From Capilliphycus salinus (lineage in GTDB: Bacteria; Cyanobacteriota; Cyanobacteriia; Cyanobacteriales; Microcoleaceae), in the NCBI RefSeq assembly GCF_047276495.1, contig NZ_CP178543.1:5952001-6016000 (forward strand): 64,000 bases of DNA, in the 5' to 3' direction. Of the stretch, positions 26,318-34,922 are shown one piece after another. Each line of letters starts with the position of its first letter. The first letter of the stretch is position 1. The notes below the pieces were generated by a model. That model did not search any database. It was given only the letters and a program-made list of their open reading frames with translations, and had not been told where the DNA came from. Both the position numbers and the translations under genes were made by a program.

Positions 26318-26323
26318 CGAAGC

Positions 26324-26728
26324 TCAACGTCTGTAAGCTAGCCAGACCATCAGTGCGGGCAACATTGCCAACATGATGGCGACCATTGCCCAAAGTATAA
26401 TATTCGGTCCTGGCGAATACAATGCCAAAGGTAGCCAGATCACCAACGGCACCAAGAGCATTCCCAACGCGAGGGGAAGATAGTGCGCTCTTAACCCCGG
26501 ACTTGACCGGTTCCATTGATGACCTGTCCAACGCCATGCTTGTTTATAGGGATAGTGAGTTGAGAGTTGTTCTAGGGAATAACCGCTCTCATCCACTACA
26601 AAGATTTGCTGACAGCGATCGCAGCCAAAGGCTTCTGTCAGGGTGATCGGGACTAAATGACCCTTGCGCCGACAGGGGCAGGGATAGTCACCATTTAAGT
26701 CGATTTTCTGGGCTTTCTGAGGTGGCAC
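26324..26728 (-). CDS. Conserved hypothetical membrane protein with N-terminal zinc ribbon
   Basis: The 134-residue protein has two cysteine pairs near the N terminus (YPCPCRRKG and GCDRCQQIF), spaced like a zinc ribbon. About 40 polar residues follow, then two strongly hydrophobic helices (LPLALGMLLVPLVIWLPLAL and IILWAMVAIMLAMLPALMVW) ending in an Arg-Arg tail. This arrangement is found in cyanobacterial proteins of unknown function. It ends six bases before the ProA-like gene, so the two are probably cotranscribed. Confidence 0.65.
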   Translation of the reverse strand: MPPQKAQKIDLNGDYPCPCRRKGHLVPITLTEAFGCDRCQQIFVVDESGYSLEQLSTHYPYKQAWRWTGHQWNRSSPGLRAHYLPLALGMLLVPLVIWLPLALYSPGPNIILWAMVAIMLAMLPALMVWLAYRR

Positions 26729-26997
26729 AAGCAGTTATCAAATAAATAAAGCGTTTGAGTATGACGGATTTTCCAATACTTACTTAATGGATCATACTTA
26801 CTAACTCTCAGTTGTCAATTTCTTCATCTCTAAAATTTTAGATTTCTATTGACTCTGACCGGAAGTTCGGTGACTGACCCGTTTTTTTTGATCTCCGGTT
26901 TTCGTGCGACCAACTCTATCCAAGTTTATTTTCCAGTTTACACCTTTACCCCCTTGATGGGTCGGTTTGCTCACCGGATTTTTTCTTGACTTTTAAA

Positions 26998-27069
26998 AGC
27001 GGGTGACGCGATTCGAACGCGCGACATCAACCTTGGCAAGGTTGCGCTCTACCACTGAGCTACACCCGC
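26998..27069 (-). tRNA. tRNA-Gly (GCC anticodon)
   Basis: On the minus strand the gene reads GCGGGTG as 5' acceptor stem, the D arm TAGCTCAGTGGTAGAGC, anticodon loop CTTGCCAAG (anticodon GCC), T arm GCGCGTTCGAATCGCG and 3' acceptor CACCCGC with discriminator T. All seven acceptor pairs form. CCA is not encoded. It stands alone between the 134-residue gene and ribH. Confidence 0.96.
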
Positions 27070-27165
27070 AACTTAGCTTCACTCTTTCTAGGATTCCATA
27101 TTCATCTCAGTTTGTCAAGGGGTTTTCTGGAAAAATTTGGAGAAAATTTTCACTGGAGAACAAAT

Positions 27166-27759
27166 CTAGGGTTGCTCTTGTTTATTTTGGGCCGTTTGCG
27201 GCGCGATCGCCCGATTCGGACTGGCCGATAACATTCCCCCAGATGAACCGGAAGAATGATTTCCGTAACCCTCGACCGACATCGCTTTAACCTGTCGCAT
27301 CAGACTCGCCATTTCCAGGGCATTCATCGCATATTCCCATCCCTTGTTACTCTTGATTCCCGCCCGTTCTAGAGCTTGCTGCATGGTGTCGGTGGTCAAA
27401 ATCCCGAAGATCACCGGAGTCCCCGTCTGAAATCCCGTTGCTGCAATCCCTTTGGAGACTTCAGCCGCCACATAATCAAAGTGGGGGGTTTGTCCTTTTA
27501 TCACCGCTCCCAAGCAAATAATCGCATCGTAGCGACCGCTCAGGGCCAACTGATGGGCGACCATCGGAATCTCAAAACTCCCCGGAACCCAAACATAATC
27601 GACTTGTGTTCCTTGAGGATCGGGATCGACCCCGTGTCGTTTGAGACAATCTTGACACCCTTCTAACAACTTGGTGGTAATTAAATCATTAAAGCGACCA
27701 ATGGCGATCGCGAACTTCAAAGAGTCGGTTTGGGTAAAATTTCCTTCAAAAACTGCCAT
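27166..27759 (-). CDS. ribH: 6,7-dimethyl-8-ribityllumazine synthase
   Basis: The enzyme condenses 5-amino-6-ribitylamino-uracil with 3,4-dihydroxybutanone phosphate, the penultimate step of riboflavin synthesis. Typical motifs are FAIAIGRFNDLITTKLLEG, VWVPGSFEIPMVA, ICLGAVIKGQTPHFDYVA (with the catalytic His region) and FGILTTDTMQQALERAG. I start it at the ATG at 27759 (MAVFEGNF) because the extra nine residues upstream are not family-like. The C terminus has about 40 extra residues rich in Ser, Gly, Gln and Asn (GNHSSGSSGGMLSASPN), probably disordered. Confidence 0.95.
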   Translation of the reverse strand: MAVFEGNFTQTDSLKFAIAIGRFNDLITTKLLEGCQDCLKRHGVDPDPQGTQVDYVWVPGSFEIPMVAHQLALSGRYDAIICLGAVIKGQTPHFDYVAAEVSKGIAATGFQTGTPVIFGILTTDTMQQALERAGIKSNKGWEYAMNALEMASLMRQVKAMSVEGYGNHSSGSSGGMLSASPNRAIAPQTAQNKQEQP

Positions 27760-27857
27760 GCTGATGATTTGTGAATTTGATCTCAATTCGGGTCAGAGGT
27801 TAATCCTACAGTAACCATTGGTCTAACCGAGTTTAACCCCCAACCCGACCGAATCGA

Positions 27858-28049
27858 TTAAACTACCAAATAGTTTAATAAGCCCACCAAAAGAACCAAA
27901 GCAATCCAAAGACCCGAACCAATAAACAATAAAGGCTTAGATTGACTCCAGTTTTGAGGGGAAGCATAAGCAACCGGAACCCCTACGACCATCACAAACG
28001 AGAGAATGACCAAGGCGGCTAAAAAGAATTGAAACAGAATTGTTAACAT
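27858..28049 (-). CDS. psbZ: Photosystem II protein PsbZ (Ycf9)
   Basis: The small two-helix thylakoid subunit of photosystem II has the conserved core VPVAYASPQNWSQSKPLLF between helices LAALVILSFVMVVG and GLWIALVLLVGLLNYLV. The family is 62-63 residues long. The ATG at 28049 (MLTILFQF) gives 63 residues and is preferred over the upstream in-frame ATG at 28106. PsbZ lies at the edge of the complex near CP43 and affects antenna association. It stands alone on the minus strand. Confidence 0.96.
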   Translation of the reverse strand: MLTILFQFFLAALVILSFVMVVGVPVAYASPQNWSQSKPLLFIGSGLWIALVLLVGLLNYLVV

Positions 28050-28260
28050 TGTGTTCTCCCAAACGAACAAGTCACGAATAACAACCAGCCACGAGAGTTG
28101 ATACAAAGCTTAAACTAACTCTCATATAGTTAAGCTACCAGAAATTGCCCCTTCTCGGGAACCATTGCGATCGCATCCCAACCCATCGAGACTTCCTCAA
28201 AGCTTTTTCCACTTCGCTGAAAACATCTTATAAGATCGACTTGAAGCGTCCTCAAACGGA

Positions 28261-28929
28261 CTAATCCCCCAGTTCAGTTCTTTGAGCGGCTTGGGCGACC
28301 GGTTCTACATCATCGTCAGCCAATTGTTGTAGAGTTGCTTGTGCTTCAGCCGTCGCCCCCAGATGAACCAAGGCTTGAGCCACCCGATGGCGAATTTGCC
28401 AGTCCGGGTTAGAAGCAAACGGAAGCAATAACGGGATAGCCCGGGGATCTCCGAGTTCTCCCATCGCCCCAATTGCCACCGTTCGGATCAAATCATTATC
28501 GCCTTGGAGGGCATCTTCTAGCAATTCAAATCCCCGAGGATCGCCGAGTTCTCCCAATGCCGCGACAATACTGAGTTTAATCAACCATTCCGAAGTCTGG
28601 TGATAAACTTGGTGCAACTCATCATAGGCTTCCCGCAATTTTAGCGCTCCGATCGCATCGGCGGCGGCGGCTTTCACATCAGCTTCTGGGTCTTTCAGCA
28701 AGCATTCCCGTAACAGTTGCAAAGCCCGGGAGCGATCTTGTTCACCCAAACTTGAAAGTTGGCTGACTGCGGCATACCGGACTCGGGTATCGCGATCGAC
28801 GACTGCGGGTTGAATCAATTCAAAAGCCGTTTTGGGTTCAAGCTGGCGTAATTGATTCACCCCCCGTAAGCGATCGCCCAAATCTTCTGAACTGAGCAAT
28901 TGTTGAACGGATTCCGGAGTAATGCTCAT
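28261..28929 (-). CDS. nblB: HEAT-repeat protein, NblB-type phycobilisome degradation factor
   Basis: The 222-residue protein consists almost wholly of HEAT repeats. Examples are DTRVRYAAVSQLSSLGE, EADVKAAAADAIGALK, WLIKLSIVAALGELGDPRGF, DLIRTVAIGAMGELGDPRA and WQIRHRVAQALVHLGA. Length and repeat layout match NblB, a cyanobacterial protein needed for phycobilisome breakdown under nutrient stress and related to bilin lyase subunits (CpcE/F type). The assignment to NblB over a generic bilin-lyase-like HEAT protein is an inference. The start MSITPESVQQLL has no close alternative. Confidence 0.75.
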   Translation of the reverse strand: MSITPESVQQLLSSEDLGDRLRGVNQLRQLEPKTAFELIQPAVVDRDTRVRYAAVSQLSSLGEQDRSRALQLLRECLLKDPEADVKAAAADAIGALKLREAYDELHQVYHQTSEWLIKLSIVAALGELGDPRGFELLEDALQGDNDLIRTVAIGAMGELGDPRAIPLLLPFASNPDWQIRHRVAQALVHLGATAEAQATLQQLADDDVEPVAQAAQRTELGD

Positions 28930-29077
28930 GTTGTTAAAGCTTTCTTATAGGAGGTTTGTTATGATCAATTCCAGGATTGATTTTAGATTTAAAATCCTAC
29001 CATCAACAAGTTCCAATAGCCAGGGTTGTTAAGTTTATTTTCGCATCCTAGATTGTCAAGATCGCGATCGCCAGCCA

Positions 29078-29539
29078 TTAACCTTCTGCCATCGTGCGGA
29101 TAATATCTCCACAGGACAGAATACCAATCACCTTCCCCTGTTCGTCTAATACGGGTAATTGATGGACTCGCTTTTCATTGAGCAAACGTGCGGCATCCGA
29201 AAGGGATTTATTCGGGGTAATTGTGGCGATGGGTTCTTTGGTCATCACTTCTTCGACGGTTTCGCCCAAAGCCTTGTGAAGTTCTTTTTCGTAACGGGCG
29301 GGACTTTCGAGAAAAATCACACTATCGAGAACGGTAATATAAGCCGGAGGAGTTACCCCGCTTTCCTGCCAGATGATATCTGTAACAGATATCATACCGA
29401 CTAACTTGCCTCCATCATTAACGACGGGTAAGCCGCTAATCTGGTGTTCTGCTAAAATCTTGATGGCTTCTTTGAGAGGCATCTCGGGCCTAGCCACAAT
29501 CGGGTTAGGTGTCATGATGTCGGCGACAGTTTTGGACAT
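29078..29539 (-). CDS. Tandem CBS-domain protein
   Basis: The 153 residues form two CBS domains. The first runs about 5-60 (VADIMTPNPIVARPEMPLKE, SGLPVVNDGGKLVGMISVTD) and the second about 90-150 (VEEVMTKEPIATITPNKSLS, HQLPVLDEQGKVIGILSCGD). CBS pairs bind adenosine nucleotides and regulate partner proteins; the partner is unknown. The protein is soluble, with no extra domain. It is divergent from the DUF1499 gene, with 128 bases between starts. Confidence 0.93.
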   Translation of the reverse strand: MSKTVADIMTPNPIVARPEMPLKEAIKILAEHQISGLPVVNDGGKLVGMISVTDIIWQESGVTPPAYITVLDSVIFLESPARYEKELHKALGETVEEVMTKEPIATITPNKSLSDAARLLNEKRVHQLPVLDEQGKVIGILSCGDIIRTMAEG

Positions 29540-29667
29540 AATCTCAGACTCATCGTTGACTAAACTGTTTTGTTTTTATCATATCGGAATTTACACCCCT
29601 ACAGCTATCTGTGGTTGCATCTATCTCCCTTGCAAGCTGAAACCTTCAACACCCATCAAACCAACAC

Positions 29668-30204
29668 ATGAAGATATTCTCTGTCAAATTCTCCCGGATC
29701 AATATTGTTTTCTCTATTGTAGCTGTAGTGCTGATCCTCTCTAGTTTTGTCGGGCCGGTTCCGAGCGCTTTTGCCCAAAGCACTCCGCCTCGGGAAATGG
29801 TCGCCAGTCTTTTTTCGTTTTCGGGAACTCGACCCAATAATATCGGGGTTCACGAAGGTCTATTAGCCAATTGTCCTGATTCTCCCAACTGTGTTTCGAG
29901 TCAAAGCACAGATGTTGTTCATTCCATCGATCCTTTCACCTATGAAACCTCTGCGACCGAAGCGTTTGAGAAGCTGAAAACTATCATTAACTCGATGGAT
30001 AATGCCAAAATTATTCGTGAAGATGAAGATTATCTTTATGCCGAATTTACTTCGGCAATTATGGGATTTGTCGATGATGTAGAATTTTATCTCGATGAAG
30101 CAGACCCAATTATTCACGTGCGTTCGGCTTCTCGTTTGGGAGAGTCAGATTTGGGGGTGAATCGCAAGCGAGTTGAAACGATTCGCTCTATTTTTGAGTC
30201 CTAA
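29668..30204 (+). CDS. DUF1499 secreted protein
   Basis: The 178-residue protein begins with a signal peptide (MKIFSVKFSRINIVFSIVAV, cleavage likely after PSAFA). The DUF1499 domain follows: LANCPDSPNCVSSQ with its paired cysteines, then DYLYAEFTSAIMGFVDDVEF and VRSASRLGESDLGVNRKRVE. The domain is common in cyanobacteria and plastids and has no known activity. Export to the lumen or periplasm is predicted. A bidirectional terminator at 30238-30265 separates it from psbD. Confidence 0.92.
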   Translation: MKIFSVKFSRINIVFSIVAVVLILSSFVGPVPSAFAQSTPPREMVASLFSFSGTRPNNIGVHEGLLANCPDSPNCVSSQSTDVVHSIDPFTYETSATEAFEKLKTIINSMDNAKIIREDEDYLYAEFTSAIMGFVDDVEFYLDEADPIIHVRSASRLGESDLGVNRKRVETIRSIFES

Positions 30205-30237
30205 TTCATTCGCTGATCAACCCAATTTAATTATGTT

Positions 30238-30265
30238 AAAACCCCCTACAAATTGCAGGGGGTTT
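30238..30265. terminator. Bidirectional terminator between DUF1499 gene and psbD
   Basis: AAACCCCCT (30238-30246) pairs with AGGGGGTTT (30257-30265), with an inner partial stem. A-rich and T-rich flanks allow termination on both strands; it sits between two converging genes. Confidence 0.75.
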
Positions 30266-30319
30266 GATTTATAACGCGAGTTTTAAACTCGTTTCAAACT
30301 TTGAGAATATTCCCAATTC

Positions 30320-31378
30320 TTACAGTGCGTTACCGCGAGGTAGAACTTCTTCAGGGAATACAAAGTTTTGGTGAGGTTGATCCACAGGAGCCATCCAAGC
30401 GCGGATACCTTCGTTTAACAAAATGTTCTTGGTATAGAATGTTTCAAATTCGGGATCTTCAGCAGCCCGCAATTCTTGTGACACGAAGTCATAAGCGCGC
30501 AGGTTTAATGCTAATCCGACAACACCGATGGAACACATCCACAGTCCAGTCACGGGGACGAACAGCATGAAGAAGTGTAACCAACGTTTGTTGGAGAAAG
30601 CAATCCCGAAGATTTGAGACCAGAAACGGTTAGCAGTAACCATTGAGTAGGTTTCTTCTGCTTGAGTCGGTTCAAAAGCGCGGAAAGTGCTAGCTTGTTC
30701 GCCGTCTTCAAACAGGGTATTTTCTACGGTAGCTCCGTGAATGGCGCACAGCAGCGCTCCACCGAGTACACCCGCAACACCCATCATGTGGAAGGGGTTG
30801 AGGGTCCAGTTGTGGAATCCTTGGAAGAACAGGATAAAACGGAAGATTCCAGCAACTCCAAAGCTAGGAGCGAAGAACCAACCGGACTGTCCCAAAGGAT
30901 ACATTAAGAACACGCTCACGAACACAGCAATGGGTGCGGTGAAAGCGATGGCGTTATAAGGACGAACACCAACCAAACGGGCGATTTCTAACTGACGTAA
31001 GCAGAAGCCAATTAGAGCAAATGCACCGTGTAAGGCGGTGAAGGTCCACAGACCACCGAGTTGGCACCAGCGAGCGAAGTCCCACTGGGCTTCGGGTCCC
31101 CACAGGAACAGCAGGGAGTGTCCCAAGCTGTTACCGGGGGTGCTAACTGCTGCGGTTAAGAAGTTGCAGCCTTCTAAGTAGGAGCTAGCTAAACCGTGAG
31201 TGTACCAAGAGGTCACAAAGGTGGTTCCGGTTAACCATGCACCTAATGCGAGGTAGGCGCAGGGGAACAGTAGAATACCCGACCAACCTACAAACACAAA
31301 GCGATCGCGTTTCAGCCAGTCATCGAGGACGTCAAACCATCCTCTTTGGGCTTGAGAACGTTCGATAGCAATAGTCAT
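30320..31378 (-). CDS. psbD: Photosystem II reaction centre protein D2, stand-alone copy
   Basis: The 352-residue protein is D2, with every key residue at its canonical number: ChlZ ligand His117, redox-active Tyr160, P680 ligand His197, QA and iron ligand His214, Trp253 over QA, and iron ligand His268. It keeps the C-terminal FVFPEEVLPRGNAL. In the usual psbDC operon, psbC overlaps the end of psbD; here a terminator and a convergent gene follow, so this is the second, monocistronic psbD copy found in many cyanobacteria. GGAGA lies nine bases upstream of the ATG. Substitutions that look unusual to me include Trp99 (PEAQWDF) and Cys284 in GLWMCSIG. Confidence 0.97.
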   Translation of the reverse strand: MTIAIERSQAQRGWFDVLDDWLKRDRFVFVGWSGILLFPCAYLALGAWLTGTTFVTSWYTHGLASSYLEGCNFLTAAVSTPGNSLGHSLLFLWGPEAQWDFARWCQLGGLWTFTALHGAFALIGFCLRQLEIARLVGVRPYNAIAFTAPIAVFVSVFLMYPLGQSGWFFAPSFGVAGIFRFILFFQGFHNWTLNPFHMMGVAGVLGGALLCAIHGATVENTLFEDGEQASTFRAFEPTQAEETYSMVTANRFWSQIFGIAFSNKRWLHFFMLFVPVTGLWMCSIGVVGLALNLRAYDFVSQELRAAEDPEFETFYTKNILLNEGIRAWMAPVDQPHQNFVFPEEVLPRGNAL

Positions 31379-31864
31379 TTACGACATTCTCCAGATTTAT
31401 GATTACAAGAGGCTAAGTAACTTTATATTTTACCGTCTTCCTCATCTGCTGTAACAAAAAATGAGAAAGACTACAAGAAGATGTTACTTTTCTTTACCTC
31501 ATTCATCAGTATAAGGATTATCGGTACAACTGACAAGGGGTTTTACAGTCACCAGTTATCAGTCACTCATTACCAGTGAAGACAGTTCGCAGGTTTCAGG
31601 TTTCAGGTTTCAGGTTTCAGGTTTCAGGTTTCACGTGTTGGGGTTACGGGGGAGGTGGGGTTACGGGGGAGATGGGGAGACAGTGAACAGTGACCAGTGA
31701 ACAGTGACCAAGTACCGTGCAGTTTTTAAGTGACCAGTTTTTAAGTGACCAGTATCATGCTACTGATAACTGATAACTGCCTCTTGCCTATTGCATGAGC
31801 GCCTATTGCCTGAAATACTATACTGAAGGATGAAGTGATAATTTTCAGGTTTTCTTAAAAATCC
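31379..31864. repeat. psbD upstream region with heptamer arrays
   Basis: The first 150 bases should hold the psbD promoter and leader. Further on there are six AGGTTTC heptamers in exact register (31591-31632), a duplicated TGGGGTTACGGGGGAG motif (about 31639-31670) and four AGTGAAC/AGTGACC heptamers (31682-31709). No gene is seen. Confidence 0.8.
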
Positions 31865-32131
31865 ATGTTCTCGATTGATATTATTGTCAAGTACACGCCC
31901 ATCCCGTTGTCGGTTGAACAAAAAACACTCGAAGAGGCTCAAGCGACCTATCAAAAAGTGATCGATGGGATGCAAGCCAGTCAGCCCTATGTGATCGAAC
32001 TGACTTGTGATAAAATTCCCGACAAAAAAATTTCTATTCTCAGTAGCGAAATTTCAGCCGTGCAAATCTCCCAAAAATCGGGAGCATCACCCACAGGGAG
32101 AACACCGGGCTTTGCCGTCCTCGGACAATGA
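31865..32131 (+). CDS. UPF0367-like small conserved protein
   Basis: The 88-residue protein has FSIDIIVKYTPIPLSVEQK, then QPYVIELTCDKIPDKKISIL, SSEISAVQISQKS and a C-terminal GRTPGFAVLGQ. This matches my memory of the UPF0367 family, short proteins restricted to cyanobacteria and plastids with no assigned function. Its last codons overlap the start of the ABC ATPase gene (ATGA at 32128-32131), so the two are translationally coupled and probably functionally linked. Confidence 0.7.
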   Translation: MFSIDIIVKYTPIPLSVEQKTLEEAQATYQKVIDGMQASQPYVIELTCDKIPDKKISILSSEISAVQISQKSGASPTGRTPGFAVLGQ

Positions 32132-32814
32132 ACCCCTCAGACCCAGTAAATGTTCCGACCTCAGCTATTACGGTTCGTAACCTTTGCTATAGTTGGCCAA
32201 CAGGCGCTCAGGTCTTAAAGTCTTGTTCTCTGGCGGTTCCCCAAGGTGAATTTTGGATGCTATTGGGAACAAACGGCAGCGGAAAGTCAACCTTATTGCG
32301 TCTGTTGGCGGGGTTATTAACTCGCGAGTCTGGGGAAATTGAAATTAAAGGTCGGGTGGGGTTTGTTTTTCAAAATCCCGACCATCAACTGGTTATGCCC
32401 AGTGTGGGGGCGGATGTGGCCTTTGGCTTGGTTGAAGATCAACTGTCTTTAACCGAAATTCGTCAACGAGTCGCCGATGCACTCTCGGCGGTGAAGTTAC
32501 AAGAATTGGACCGACGGCCCATTTATGCCCTCAGCGGCGGTCAAAAACAACGAATTGCGATCGCCGGGGCTTTGGCCCGACAATGCCAAGTTTTACTGTT
32601 TGATGAACCCACTGCTTTACTCGACCCCGACAGCCAACTCGATCTCGTCAGTCAAGTCCGTTCCCTGGTCAAAAGTCGGGGAATTACCGCTTTGTGGGTC
32701 ACGCATCGCCTCAACGAACTCGACTACAGCGACGGCGCGTTTCTGCTGTCTGGCGGACGGGTCGTCGCCCAGGGCGATCCCGAACCCCTCAAGCAGCGTT
32801 TGATGCAGCATTAG
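32128..32814 (+). CDS. ABC transporter ATP-binding protein, CbiO/ECF type
   Basis: The 228-residue ATPase has Walker A GTNGSGKST (47-55), a Q-loop in GFVFQNPDHQLVMPSVGAD, signature LSGGQKQRIAIAGAL, Walker B VLLFDEPTALLDPD and the switch histidine in WVTHRLNEL. The FQNPDHQL segment is typical of ATPases of energy-coupling-factor (vitamin or metal) transporters. No membrane component is adjacent; cyanobacteria and plants have similar stand-alone ATPases (ABCI11/NAP14-like). The substrate cannot be inferred. It overlaps the preceding UPF0367-like gene by four bases. Confidence 0.92.
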   Translation: MNPSDPVNVPTSAITVRNLCYSWPTGAQVLKSCSLAVPQGEFWMLLGTNGSGKSTLLRLLAGLLTRESGEIEIKGRVGFVFQNPDHQLVMPSVGADVAFGLVEDQLSLTEIRQRVADALSAVKLQELDRRPIYALSGGQKQRIAIAGALARQCQVLLFDEPTALLDPDSQLDLVSQVRSLVKSRGITALWVTHRLNELDYSDGAFLLSGGRVVAQGDPEPLKQRLMQH

Positions 32815-32829
32815 GCAAGAGGCAATTAT

Positions 32830-32859
32830 CAGTCACCAGTCACTGGTCACTGGTCACTG
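32830..32859. repeat. AGTCACC/AGTCACT heptamer cluster
   Basis: Four heptamers (AGTCACC, AGTCACT, GGTCACT, GGTCACT) directly follow the ABC ATPase gene. They are partly self-complementary and belong to the same family as those at 13739 and 53142. Confidence 0.65.
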
Positions 32860-32982
32860 TCTAATTATTTCTTTGTTATTCTTTCCGCCTCATGTAATAA
32901 TGTGTGAAGAAAAAAATGTCACCGTTAGGTGGTATAGTGGAACGCCCTGTCAATTTATGGAAGAGTATCAGAGTCCTAAGCC

Positions 32983-33534
32983 ATGCAACGTCATTTATCG
33001 AAAGCCATCCTCCTAGTCGATGGCTATAACATGATCGGAGTCTGGCCCCTATTGCGAAGCAAGCAAGAAGGGGAGGGAATGGAAGAAGCTCGTCGCACGC
33101 TTGTAGAGACATTGGTCAACTACAGCGCTTTTGAAGGACTTGATGCTCGGGTTGTTTTTGATGCTCATTATCAAAATACCCCTAGCGTGGTGGAAACGGT
33201 AACTCGCAATTTATCGGTTCATTACACCGATTATGGTCAGACCGCAGATACTTATATTGAAAAGATCTGTGCGTCTTTGGCTCATCAATTGCGCTTATCT
33301 CGGCGAAGGTTAATTGTCGCGACCTCAGACCGAGCGCATCAACTCACCGTTACCGGTTACGGCGCTGAATGGATGTCAGCCTTGCAGTTGGCTCACGATG
33401 TTGAATCAACCGCCCGTCGCCGTCAACGCCGTCACAAGCCCAGCAAACACTCCTCCGGTCGTTTTCTGGCGAATTCTCTCGATGCCGAGTCTCAGAAACG
33501 CTTGTCAATGCTACGGATGGGCTTCAAGCAGTAA
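32983..33534 (+). CDS. NYN-domain (YacP-like) putative ribonuclease
   Basis: The 183-residue protein has the PIN-like NYN core: LLVDGYNMIGVWP (first Asp), RVVFDAHYQ, DTYIEKICASLAH and LIVATSDRAHQL (last acidic site). This matches Bacillus YacP/Rae1, an endoribonuclease acting at the ribosome; the plant and cyanobacterial relatives are less studied. The C-terminal 45 residues are basic (RRRQRRHKPSKHSSG), fitting RNA binding. It is followed 90 bases later by tRNA-Asn on the same strand. Confidence 0.85.
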   Translation: MQRHLSKAILLVDGYNMIGVWPLLRSKQEGEGMEEARRTLVETLVNYSAFEGLDARVVFDAHYQNTPSVVETVTRNLSVHYTDYGQTADTYIEKICASLAHQLRLSRRRLIVATSDRAHQLTVTGYGAEWMSALQLAHDVESTARRRQRRHKPSKHSSGRFLANSLDAESQKRLSMLRMGFKQ

Positions 33535-33624
33535 ATTTTTAAAAAAATCTCTCTGGGGGGTTGACTTTTTTTGATGAGGTGCGTTACTATAAGTAACTGT
33601 GACTAAATTAAATTTTTCGAGCGA

Positions 33625-33696
33625 TCCTCGGTAGCTCAGTGGTAGAGCGGTCGGCTGTTAACCGATTGGTCGTAGGTTCGAATCCTACCCGGGGAG
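33625..33696 (+). tRNA. tRNA-Asn (GTT anticodon)
   Basis: 5' acceptor TCCTCGG pairs with 3' CCGGGGA (one T-G). The D arm is TAGCTCAGTGGTAGAGC, the anticodon loop CTGTTAA (GTT), the T arm GTAGGTTCGAATCCTAC and the discriminator G. CCA is not encoded. Confidence 0.96.
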
Positions 33697-33722
33697 TTTA
33701 AACAAAGAAAAAAGGATGAGGA

Positions 33723-34922
33723 ATGAAGGATGAAACGTTCAGTTTAAAGCTTCAGACTTCAGACTTTCGCCAATATTGGTTACTCGACTCCGATGTGACC
33801 TTTCTCAATCATGGGTCTTTTGGCGCCTGTCCGATTCCGATTTTACAGTTACAAACTCAACAGCGACAACAGCTAGAACGTCAACCCGTTCATTTTTTTG
33901 TCCGGGAATGGGAGTCTTTACTCGACGAAGCGCGTCAGCAGTTGGCGGAATTTTTGGGCGTTACCCCAGAAGAACTGGTATTCGTTCCCAACGCTACGAC
34001 CGGTGTTAATAGTATACTGCGATCGCTGTGTTTTTCGCCACAAGATGAACTTTTAACCACCAACCACGAGTATAACGCCTGTCGCAACGCTTTAAACTTT
34101 GTCGCCGAACGTTGGGGGGCGAAAGTGGTTGTGGCTAACATTCCCTTTCCCCTCAACTCACCCGATGATATTCTCAACGCTATTTTATCACAAATTACAC
34201 CGAAAACAAAATTAGTTTTAATCGATCATATTAGCAGTCAAACGGGTTTAATTTTTCCGTTAAAATCTTTAATTCAAGAACTAAATAATCGGGGAATTGA
34301 TAGCTTGGTTGATGGCGCACACGCTCCGGGAATGTTACCGTTAAATTTAACAGAAATTGGAGCCACATATTACAGCGGAAATTGTCATAAATGGCTGTCC
34401 GCACCCAAAGGAGCCGCATTTTTGTATGTTCGCCCCGACAAACAAAGCGAAATTCATCCCGTAACAATTAGTCACGGTGCTAATTCTCCTCGTACTGATC
34501 GCTCTCGGTTTCAGCTAGAATTTGATTGGATGGGAACTCACGACCCGACGGCTTATTTTTGCATTCCCGAAGCGATAAAATTTATGGGGTCATTGTTACC
34601 GGGCGGATGGTTAGAATTAATTCAATATAATAATAATACAGTGATAGCCGCCCGAAAAATGTTGAGTGAAAAGTTAGCCGTTGCGTTACCTTGTCCTGAG
34701 GAAATGATCGGTTCGATGGCAACGATTATTTTACCGGAGAAAATCCAGTTAATTCCAAGTTTACAAACTCAACTTTGGGAAAAATTTAAAATAGAAGTTC
34801 CCATAATTCCTTGGGAAAATAAACCGCAAAAGTTAATGCGAATATCCGCTCAAATTTATAATAGTCCTTCGGATTATCAGAAATTAGCTGAAGCTTTAAT
34901 TGAGTTAATTCGTTCTCCATAA
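33723..34922 (+). CDS. Class V aminotransferase, isopenicillin-N-epimerase-like
   Basis: The 399-residue PLP enzyme has the N-terminal TFLNHGSFGACPIPIL and FVPNATTGVNSILRSL. The PLP-binding Asp/His is in SLVDGAHAPGMLPL and the Schiff-base Lys is in YSGNCHKWLSAPKGAAFLY (about residue 222). Database neighbours are usually named isopenicillin-N epimerase (CefD-like), although no beta-lactam pathway is present here. A cysteine or selenocysteine lyase-type role cannot be excluded. It starts 26 bases after tRNA-Asn and ends at a hairpin (34940-34960). Confidence 0.88.
   Translation: MKDETFSLKLQTSDFRQYWLLDSDVTFLNHGSFGACPIPILQLQTQQRQQLERQPVHFFVREWESLLDEARQQLAEFLGVTPEELVFVPNATTGVNSILRSLCFSPQDELLTTNHEYNACRNALNFVAERWGAKVVVANIPFPLNSPDDILNAILSQITPKTKLVLIDHISSQTGLIFPLKSLIQELNNRGIDSLVDGAHAPGMLPLNLTEIGATYYSGNCHKWLSAPKGAAFLYVRPDKQSEIHPVTISHGANSPRTDRSRFQLEFDWMGTHDPTAYFCIPEAIKFMGSLLPGGWLELIQYNNNTVIAARKMLSEKLAVALPCPEEMIGSMATIILPEKIQLIPSLQTQLWEKFKIEVPIIPWENKPQKLMRISAQIYNSPSDYQKLAEALIELIRSP

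Noticed and set aside
30320..31378. psbD as part of a far-red light cluster
   Set aside because: None of the expected neighbours (phytochrome regulator, apc, psa and other psb paralogues) are present.
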